Positions 31,545 to 36,374 of a stretch of DNA of 36,374 nt are shown here, one piece after another. Every line of letters begins with the position of its first letter. The first letter of the stretch is position 1. The notes beneath the pieces are model-generated. The model had not been told where the DNA came from, searched no databases, and worked only from the letters and a program-made list of their open reading frames with translations. The position numbers and the translations under genes are program-made. The DNA comes from Candidatus Woesearchaeota archaeon. GTDB taxonomy: Archaea; Nanobdellota; Nanobdellia; Woesearchaeales; GW2011-AR9. The stretch covers positions 1 to 36,374 of the forward strand of contig JACOZP010000005.1 in the NCBI GenBank assembly GCA_016181265.1, in the 5' to 3' direction.

Positions 31545-31618
31545 GTTTCTATACGTAATATTACTCGGAAAAGAGGGGTTTGAATTTATTCTTCCTGCGT
31601 TACACTGCGTATAGAAAC
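31545..31618. repeat. Inverted repeat GTTTCTATACG / CGTATAGAAAC
   Basis: Perfect 11-bp arms at 31545-31555 and 31608-31618 enclose 52 bp. A third partial copy, CTATACGAAA (31622-31631), follows. This 31514-31805 spacer holds no ORF I would support. It may be an operator cluster or the edge of a decayed element. Confidence 0.45.
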
Positions 31619-31689
31619 TGCTATACGAAATCTCTAATTCCCATTTTCTCGACGTAAAAGTACCTTCACATCTTAACGGGTTTGGCTTC

Positions 31690-31748
31690 GTTTAGTCGTG
31701 ATAAGAAAAAAAGAACTCAATTAAAACTGAGTATAACGATGACTAAAC
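31690..31748. repeat. Nested inverted repeat GTTTAGTC...GACTAAAC
   Basis: Eight-bp arms at 31690-31697 and 31741-31748, extended by GT/AC after a bulge, enclose ACTCA/TGAGT (31715-31719, 31728-31732). A small folded RNA or palindromic remnant is possible; the arms are short, so chance is not excluded. Confidence 0.3.
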
Positions 31749-31805
31749 AGTTACGTTTCACTTCACCAAAATTTTTGATTATCGGCAAAGTGGGGGCTTT
31801 AGTTT

Positions 31806-32075
31806 TTAATCTAATCTCTTAACGTAAGCATTTTCACCATCAGAAACAACTCTTAAAGTAACAGCCTGATTTTCTTTTGTCTCTTCTGTTTTTTGATGAA
31901 CTTGTTTCCATTTTTCATCAGGAACTAATTTTTTTGTATCGTCCCATCTCTTTATTACAACAGAAACTTCTGGTTTAAACATTTGAGAACGAGAAGTGTG
32001 TCCTATCGCTAAAGAAGCCATTTCTGATTGCAAAGAAGTAGAATCTAACACTTGTAATTTTCTTCTCCTAGCCAT
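31806..32075 (-). CDS. Small hypothetical protein
   Basis: From ATG 32073-32075 the product is 89 aa (MARRRKLQVLDSTSLQSEMA), soluble and charged, with KPEVSVVIKRWDDTKKLVPD and a C-terminal ENQAVTLRVVSDGENAYVKR that could form a beta hairpin. No family recognised. An in-frame ATG at 32090 is too close to the TATA-like ATTATAATC (32092-32100). It is the only credible ORF between the KilA-N and amidohydrolase genes and may be lineage-specific. Confidence 0.45.
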   Translation of the reverse strand: MARRRKLQVLDSTSLQSEMASLAIGHTSRSQMFKPEVSVVIKRWDDTKKLVPDEKWKQVHQKTEETKENQAVTLRVVSDGENAYVKRLD

Positions 32076-32219
32076 AATTTCAGTAAACATAAGATTATAA
32101 TGAATATCAAAAGATCCTTCCTCAGAATCAGGAACTACCCAATTTTCATAATTGCATTCAGCAATTATTTATTAGAGCCGATAATCAAAAACTACACCAA
32201 GCCCTACTGCTCAGGAGAA

Positions 32220-32391
32220 TTAGAGACTCCTCCGCTTCTCGACTACGGTCTGCGGTGCTCGGGGGTGCTGCGCTTCTCCCTTCGGTCGACCTCGTATAAC
32301 GGGGGTTTGAGGTTCGGCACTCAGCTCGTGCCTCACCCAAATCACCACAGATTTGATAACGAAACGTGTGGCGGCGACTTCTCAAAACCCC
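32220..32391. other. GC-rich intergenic island with nested inverted repeats
   Basis: About 120 bp (32220-32340) are markedly GC-richer than the about 40% surroundings. Arms GGGGGTTTGAG (32301-32311) and CTCAAAACCCC (32381-32391) pair at 10 of 11 positions and enclose GGCAC/GTGCC (32316-32332) and CAAATC/GATTTG (32338-32355). It shares ACTCCTCCGCTTC (32226-32238) with the IS200/IS605-like end at 36319-36331. It may be an old transposon end or a folded RNA. The open frame across it is not supported as a gene. Confidence 0.4.
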
Positions 32392-32418
32392 ATACATTAA
32401 ACAAAAACAACTATCATC

Positions 32419-33651
32419 TTACTGTTCTGAGAACAGCTTCTCGGCATTCTTGTAGGCGAATTTTTCTTGTACGGCCGGATCTAGTTTTCCAATGAATGCT
32501 CGTGTGTAATTGTTCAAAGTTATTGCCACCTGCGGATCTAAAGACCAACTTGAACCAACGCCTCGATCAGTTCCCCAGAGTACTTGATCAGGATGATGTT
32601 CGATAAAATATTTCCAGGTTGCAACATCCTTCTTTAATAATGATTGATAATCATTGAAATGAGCAATGAATTCTTCTTTGCTTACTTCTTCTCGTAACAG
32701 ATTAACATCTCCGTAGAGTTCATCTACACCGTAGTAAACATTGGGATGGTTCTCAAGAATGTCTGCGACATCGTCAAGAGTCCCATCACAAGAACCACAA
32801 TCAATTAATTGATCGCCATGCCAGATGAAAGTGATATTAGGATTTTCATCAAGTACTTTTTCAAAGGACTCTTTCTGGCCTTCTCCAAGATGGAAATAAA
32901 CTAACAATTGATTATTAAGGATTACGGGATAGATTTCTTTAAGTCTTTTTGAGTCAGGTGGAAGCGCTGGGGCGCCACCAGGATGACCGTATAATCCAAT
33001 CTCACCATATCCTTGAAACAAATCAGGATAGACGTCCAACATTTTCTGCAATTGAGCGGCATCTACAGTAGAAGAGCCATCAGCGCTACCATCGTTATCG
33101 GGGGGCATGATAAACGGAATAAAGCGATCGGGATATTTCTCCAATGTTAATTTAACCAAGTCTAGAGACTCTTGTGTTATGGGATCCCACACGGCAAAAA
33201 ACGCCAACACTTTACTCGTTCCTTCATAATCCATCATACAGACCCACTCGGCGATGCTTCGCTTGATACCTACATTCTCTCCCGTATAATATTCATCGGG
33301 AAATCCTGGTTGGCCATCAGGTAAACTCCGGATATGAATATGAGTATCAACCATTGGGCCTTTATAGTAGGAGTCAGGGAAATTTCGTGGCGGCGCTGCC
33401 GGACAGTTGATATCTGCAAATGCTTTTTCAAATACCCGTTTCCAATGTTTTTCTGTAACAGAAAGGTCTTCATCTTCTACCATTTCTTCACTTTTGGCTT
33501 CTACAGAATTATTTTCGGGGATTTCAGCTTCTTGTTCTTCCGGTATTATCATTTCCGGCGGTGGAATTTCAGAAGAGTTTGAGACAACACAACCAGAAGT
33601 CGTAAGCATAATAAAACTAAGAATAAATAAAAGCAAAAATCTTTTTTTCAT
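32419..33651 (-). CDS. Lipoprotein of the amidohydrolase-2 (TIM-barrel) family
   Basis: The 410-aa product has a lipoprotein signal peptide (KKRFLLLFILSFIMLTTSGC; lipidated C21) and an acidic linker to about 65. The barrel starts with the metal motif VDTHIHIR (HxH). It continues with VYFHLGEGQKESF, ITFIWHGDQLIDC (metal His) and VLWGTDRGVGSS (active-site Asp). This resembles the decarboxylase/hydrolase amidohydrolase-2 group (COG2159). It is an outer-face hydrolase or decarboxylase of unknown substrate. Secreted lipidated members of this family are mostly bacterial, so transfer is possible. Its 5' flank is a 430-bp non-coding space. Confidence 0.83.
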   Translation of the reverse strand: MKKRFLLLFILSFIMLTTSGCVVSNSSEIPPPEMIIPEEQEAEIPENNSVEAKSEEMVEDEDLSVTEKHWKRVFEKAFADINCPAAPPRNFPDSYYKGPMVDTHIHIRSLPDGQPGFPDEYYTGENVGIKRSIAEWVCMMDYEGTSKVLAFFAVWDPITQESLDLVKLTLEKYPDRFIPFIMPPDNDGSADGSSTVDAAQLQKMLDVYPDLFQGYGEIGLYGHPGGAPALPPDSKRLKEIYPVILNNQLLVYFHLGEGQKESFEKVLDENPNITFIWHGDQLIDCGSCDGTLDDVADILENHPNVYYGVDELYGDVNLLREEVSKEEFIAHFNDYQSLLKKDVATWKYFIEHHPDQVLWGTDRGVGSSWSLDPQVAITLNNYTRAFIGKLDPAVQEKFAYKNAEKLFSEQ

Positions 33652-33709
33652 GAAATTACTTATTTTGTTGAACTTTATTAATGTTGCCGTGATCTGGCAC
33701 AGTTCAAGT

Positions 33710-33806
33710 AAGTGATAGTGAGCCGCTCACCTCGTGCTTCTTTAGAGAGCTTTGCATAACTATTATTTTAATATGCAAAGTTCATGAAAAATGAAAACTA
33801 TCACTT
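33710..33806. repeat. Nested inverted repeats in the 33652-34081 spacer
   Basis: Outer arms AAGTGATAGT (33710-33719) and ACTATCACTT (33797-33806) enclose GTGAG/CTCAC (33718-33730) and CTTTGCATA/TATGCAAAG (33750-33758, 33772-33780). Further on, CAGTGA/TCACTG (about 33889-33911) forms another hairpin. This 430-bp spacer has no ORF I trust. The architecture (outer stem, two inner hairpins) is like that at 32301-32391 and 10897-10965, although the sequences differ. Confidence 0.45.
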
Positions 33807-34081
33807 TTCTGTTGGTGGAATGTTTAGCTTTGTTTAATATCTTTTGATATTTATTTCACCAAAAAATCATTTTTCAAACTCCTCTCTAGCAGTGAAATCA
33901 TTATGTCACTGTTTTTCTTCTCGATAAGAAGCAGCTACTGTACTTTGCTTTCGGCATCTTGCACTAAAAATCAACCACTCCAAGTATTCGTGGGCAACTA
34001 ACAGCGATCGCATACGTTAAGTTCAATAAATTTAGAATTTCTGTAACGTAGGGGGGTGTTTTAACTAATTTATTATTAAGT

Positions 34082-34555
34082 TTAAACAGGTTCTGGAATT
34101 TCGATAGGATTATCTGGAATTTCTGGCTCAACTAATTTTGCTAATTTTTCTAATGATTCCTGCCATCCCAAATAACACATTTCAGTTGGTATAGCAGCAG
34201 GAATGCCTTCTTGGATAACTTTAAGTTCTGTACCACAGGAAACTTTCTTGAGCCAAACAGAAGTTACCATTTCTCCAGGCAAATCGGGGTTATCAAATTT
34301 GTCGGTGTATTTTAAGAACTCGCTTGGCCTAAGTTCAAGATATTTTCCGCCAAAAGAATGTGCATTGCCTGTAGAAAAATTAATGAATGACATCTTGAAA
34401 TCTCCACCCACTTTCACGTCCATATTGTGAACAACACATATAAATCCATAGGGCGGAAGCCAAGAGGGGAGTGCATGAGCTTGTGTGAAAGCACGATAAA
34501 TTTTTTCAGGTGCTGCTTTAAGAACTCTGTGTAATGTTACGCTATTGTTTGACAT
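34082..34555 (-). CDS. SRPBCC / AHSA1-like domain protein
   Basis: This 157-aa protein is of the START/Bet v1 fold group, AHSA1-like (Activator of Hsp90 ATPase 1 C-terminal type). The opening VTLHRVLKAAPEKIYRAFTQ is the family mark, followed by LPSWLPPYGFICVVHNMDVK and VGGDFKMSFIN. The core closes with GWQESLEKLAKLVEP. Such small proteins bind hydrophobic ligands; the ligand is unknown. A TATA box (ATTTAAATATC, about 34573-34583) lies 18-28 bp upstream. Members are common in bacteria, so transfer is plausible. Confidence 0.88.
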   Translation of the reverse strand: MSNNSVTLHRVLKAAPEKIYRAFTQAHALPSWLPPYGFICVVHNMDVKVGGDFKMSFINFSTGNAHSFGGKYLELRPSEFLKYTDKFDNPDLPGEMVTSVWLKKVSCGTELKVIQEGIPAAIPTEMCYLGWQESLEKLAKLVEPEIPDNPIEIPEPV

Positions 34556-34603
34556 AATTTACACAAAGCAATTGATATTTAAATATTTTTGCCTAATAAA
34601 CAC

Positions 34604-34652
34604 AGAAATCCTGAAAAGCGACTATCCCCAACCATGAATGGGGGGGATTTCT
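34604..34652. repeat. Hairpin AGAAATCC...GGATTTCT enclosing CCCCA/TGGGG
   Basis: Arms at 34604-34611 and 34645-34652 enclose CCCCA (34626-34630) and TGGGG (34639-34643), followed by a short T run. It lies in the 152-bp space between divergent SRPBCC and dedA genes. The form (GAAATCC end with a C-/G-rich inner hairpin) resembles IS200/IS605-type ends, but no transposase is present. Confidence 0.4.
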
Positions 34653-34707
34653 GCTCTTTTAATTTAAAACCAGAAGTTATTTAAGATAAGTAATACTTAA
34701 GACGAGT

Positions 34708-35355
34708 ATGTTTTTAGAATTTATAAACATCATTCTCCATTTAGATACGTATTTGCAAGCGATCGTCAATGAATATGCGACATTGACCTATGCTATCTTA
34801 TTTCTGATTATCTTTTTAGAAACTGGTCTTGTCGTGACTCCTTTCCTGCCAGGCGACAGTTTATTATTTGCAGCCGGCGCGATCGCTGCAACAAGAGCGC
34901 TGAACGTGGAGTTCTTGTTTCTGATCCTCTTTATCGCAGCGGTACTAGGCGACACAGTTAATTACCATCTCGGCAAATACATCGGGCCAAAGGTGTTCAA
35001 GAAAGAGAATTCTTTGCTGTTCCATAAAGAACATTTAGTGCGTGCGCAGACGTTTTATCAAAAGTATGGAAAAAAAACAATAATCCTCGCGCGTTTCGTG
35101 CCGATCATTAGAACATTCGCGCCATTCGTCGCGGGCATTGGAACGATGTCGTATGGGGTTTTTCTCTGGTACAATATTATCGGGGCGGCGTTATGGTGCG
35201 GCCTCTTCATTTTTGGAGGTTTCATATTTGGAAATGTTCCGTGGGTGAAAGAACATTTCGGAATCTTGATCATTACAATCATCGTGCTCTCAATCGTGCC
35301 GTTACTAAAAGAAGCGTATACGCATTTTATTGCGAAGAAGAATCGAGCACAATAA
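34708..35355 (+). CDS. DedA-family (VTT domain) membrane protein
   Basis: DedA proteins are multi-helix membrane proteins, several acting as undecaprenyl/polyprenyl phosphate or phospholipid flippases. The 215-aa length is typical. The family marks are FLETGLVVTPFLPGDSLLF (about 36-54), LGDTVNYHLGKYIG and FYQKYGKKTIILARFVPIIRT followed by FAPFVAGIGTMSY. Five to six hydrophobic stretches. In this archaeon it could recycle a C55-type or dolichyl carrier; inference only. A TATA-like TATTTAAGAT (34678-34687) lies about 21-30 bp before the ATG. Confidence 0.93.
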   Translation: MFLEFINIILHLDTYLQAIVNEYATLTYAILFLIIFLETGLVVTPFLPGDSLLFAAGAIAATRALNVEFLFLILFIAAVLGDTVNYHLGKYIGPKVFKKENSLLFHKEHLVRAQTFYQKYGKKTIILARFVPIIRTFAPFVAGIGTMSYGVFLWYNIIGAALWCGLFIFGGFIFGNVPWVKEHFGILIITIIVLSIVPLLKEAYTHFIAKKNRAQ

Positions 35356-35416
35356 ATTTATAGGGAAGAAAGCCAATTCTTTTCTCTTTGCATCTTCTTT
35401 TCATCCCTGAAGAGAA

Positions 35417-35440
35417 TATCTCACTTCTCTAAATGAGATA
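35417..35440. promoter_or_regulatory. Inverted repeat TATCTCA-N10-TGAGATA upstream of the nitroreductase promoter
   Basis: Seven-bp arms (35417-35423 and 35434-35440) end 7 bp before the TATA-like CTTATAAAG (35448-35456). A dimeric regulator bound here would sit over the BRE/TFB site. Candidate operator, e.g. for redox control of the nitroreductase. Confidence 0.4.
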
Positions 35441-35489
35441 AGATAATCTTATAAAGATTCTTTGAAAAGAAGCTTTTGGTGAGATAAGT

Positions 35490-36095
35490 ATGGATTTTGC
35501 AACAATTGTTCAGAAAAGATATGCAACGAAACAGTTTGACGGGAAGAAGATTCCTGAAGAGAACGTAAATCAACTCTTAGAGATGATCAGGTTTGCCCCC
35601 TCTTCCTTTAATATCCAACCATGGAAAGTAGTTGTGATTAGCGATCAGACGGTGAAAGAGAAACTTCAGCCGTTTTCCTGGAATCAACCACAGATCACGA
35701 GCTGTTCCCATCTCTTGGTCTTTTGCGCGGATACAGATATTGAAAACATTATCCAGAGATTAGAAAAACAGCTGGTGGATGAAGGCGCAAAGAAAGAGAG
35801 CATCCAACGATACTTAGACATGATCCGTAATTTCACGAAAGGCTTGACTCCGGAACAGAACGTTGCCTGGGTGCAGAAACAAGTCTACATCGCATTGGGA
35901 AATGCACTTAATGGGGCCAAAGCATTAGGTTTCGATTCTTGTCCGATGGAAGGGTTCGACCAAAAAGGCTATACAGATACGCTCCATTTGCCGGAGACTC
36001 TTATCCCGACAGTTTTATGTCCGATCGGCTATGGCAGTGATCAACCGACACCGAAGATGCGCTTTGCAAGGGAAGATGTGTTTATGAGAATCTGA
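35490..36095 (+). CDS. NAD(P)H-dependent nitroreductase family protein
   Basis: The 201-aa product is a flavin reductase of the nitroreductase fold (NfsB-like). The FMN-binding opening is AIVQKRYATKQFDGKKIP, in the form VQKRYATKQFDG, then RFAPSSFNIQPWKVVVISD (about 34-52). The mid helix includes WVQKQVYIALGNALNGAKAL, and the second flavin segment is FDSCPMEGFD, with TVLCPIGYGSDQP near the C-terminus. It reduces quinones or nitro compounds using NAD(P)H; the true substrate is unknown. TATA CTTATAAAG (35448-35456) and a GGTGAGAT element just before the ATG are present. Cytosolic. Confidence 0.93.
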   Translation: MDFATIVQKRYATKQFDGKKIPEENVNQLLEMIRFAPSSFNIQPWKVVVISDQTVKEKLQPFSWNQPQITSCSHLLVFCADTDIENIIQRLEKQLVDEGAKKESIQRYLDMIRNFTKGLTPEQNVAWVQKQVYIALGNALNGAKALGFDSCPMEGFDQKGYTDTLHLPETLIPTVLCPIGYGSDQPTPKMRFAREDVFMRI

Positions 36096-36118
36096 TCTCT
36101 TCCCTTTTCTGGAGAAAT

Positions 36119-36129
36119 CTTTATATAAC
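36119..36129 (+). promoter_or_regulatory. TATA box (CTTTATATAAC) of the interrupted gene
   Basis: A near-consensus box 21-31 bp before ATG 36150. It shows that the short open frame after it is the 5' end of a real gene. Confidence 0.6.
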
Positions 36130-36149
36130 TCCTCCTCTCCAAAAGAGAA

Positions 36150-36296
36150 ATGGAATATATGTATGACTTACGATTAACAATTAGAGATTTTTTGGATCAA
36201 GAGACCATACTAAAGCAATATTCTGCTCAAAATCTTTCTCTTCCAAATCCGATATCAACGGGAGATCAGTTGACTTTGACATCCTCCTCGCCCTAA
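36150..36296 (+). pseudogene. 5' fragment of a gene interrupted by a transposon end
   Basis: ATG 36150 (a second ATG at 36159) opens a frame coding for MEYMYDLRLTIRDFLDQETI, LKQYSAQNLSLPNPISTGDQ and then LTLT. Native sequence ends at about 36275. From 36276 the frame enters the palindromic IS200/IS605-like end and stops at TAA 36294-36296. A good TATA box lies upstream. The fragment is too short to identify. The rest of the gene would lie beyond the element, outside this window. Confidence 0.55.
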
Positions 36297-36374
36297 AGGG
36301 TTGCCCTGCTGGGCAACTCCTCCGCTTCGCTCCGGAGCGAGGATTCCCTTTATGTAGAGACAAAATCTTTGGCG
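36276..36374 (-). mobile_element. Right end of an IS200/IS605 (TnpB) type element, rest beyond the window
   Basis: Read on the minus strand, the region runs GGGAATCCTCGCTCCGGAG ... GCGAGGAGGATGTCAA, the form of IS200/IS605 right ends that follow a tnpB gene, ending in TCAA (a known right cleavage tetranucleotide). It holds an outer pair TCCTCGC/GCGAGGA (about 36285-36291 and 36337-36343), GTTGCCC-TGCT-GGGCAAC (36301-36318) and CTCCG/CGGAG (about 36321-36338). No tnpB frame is in the window; it would lie to the right on the minus strand. Such ends form the scaffold of the TnpB omega RNA, with its guide in the adjoining flank (the interrupted gene). Identification is by pattern, not alignment. 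Confidence 0.6.

Noticed and set aside
31690-31748. Box C/D sRNA (GTGATAA, CTGA, CGATGA near the right spacing)
   Set aside because: The C box is imperfect and the terminal D box (CTGA) is absent, so a C/D guide RNA cannot be supported.
32100-32495. 131-aa plus-strand frame across the GC-rich spacer
   Set aside because: It overlaps the 3' end of the amidohydrolase-type gene, has no family features, and runs through inverted repeats; the folds explain the region better.
36181-36363. 60-aa minus-strand frame over the transposon end
   Set aside because: It is read through the palindromic right end and the opposite strand of the interrupted gene; its start lies inside a hairpin and no TnpB motif is present.

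Overview
The window looks like a chromosomal segment of a DPANN archaeon, most likely of the Woesearchaeota/Pacearchaeota type. The archaeal assignment rests on ribosomal protein L21e, RNA polymerase subunit RpoF, DUF655, diphthine synthase Dph5, an archaeal Elp3, the archaeal repair protein NreA and an archaeal-type MetRS. Most genes have a TATA box of the form TTTATATA or TTTAAA about 22-33 bp before the start codon, which points to leaderless mRNAs. A minority (hppA, the 16998 gene, the DUF655 gene, the GNAT gene and a 37-aa ORF) have a longer leader and a Shine-Dalgarno match (GAGGTG/GGTGG). The phylum-level call is inference from the pilin-like N-terminus, the many small hypothetical proteins and the gene mix.

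Layout. 1-6851 (minus strand): a truncated type IV pilin-like surface protein, a ferritin-like diiron protein two bases after metG, a MetRS carrying an extra B3/B4 domain, and an overlapping trio (PLP enzyme, zinc ribbon, small membrane protein). 6887-12146: a DUF444 (YeaH/YhbH) VWA protein, a methyltransferase, a radical SAM-TRAM protein with a small partner, a coiled-coil wHTH protein and a metallophosphoesterase. 12220-15396: an acidic unknown, a YbaK-type deacylase with an in-frame 36-bp tandem duplication, and a K+-independent membrane pyrophosphatase. 15428-19629 (minus): dph5, unknowns, elp3 and a methyltransferase-like protein. 19773-21563: the conserved cluster rpl21e-rpoF-DUF655 followed by a small membrane protein. 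21552-29014: a PKD surface protein, a degenerate M23-like lipoprotein whose 5' end is overlain by a large palindromic element, hpt, a zinc protein, type II pantothenate kinase, a frameshifted wHTH gene coupled to a GNAT gene, and a C45-type Ntn hydrolase.

29042-36374 is more accessory in character: a 37-aa ORF, nreA with a PCNA-binding tail, a KilA-N protein, an amidohydrolase-type lipoprotein, an SRPBCC protein, DedA, a nitroreductase, and a gene cut off at its 5' end by what appears to be the right end of an IS200/IS605 (TnpB) element. The intergenic spaces here are unusually large, and several hold nested inverted repeats.

Main points to check: the MetRS-B3/B4-EMAPII fusion next to a diiron enzyme; the palindromic element that destroys or replaces a lipoprotein start; the 36-bp duplication at the YbaK active-site loop; the +1 frameshifted regulator whose shift site lies in a hairpin loop; the PLP/zinc-ribbon/membrane trio; and the TnpB-type right end. 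No tRNA, rRNA or CRISPR array was seen.
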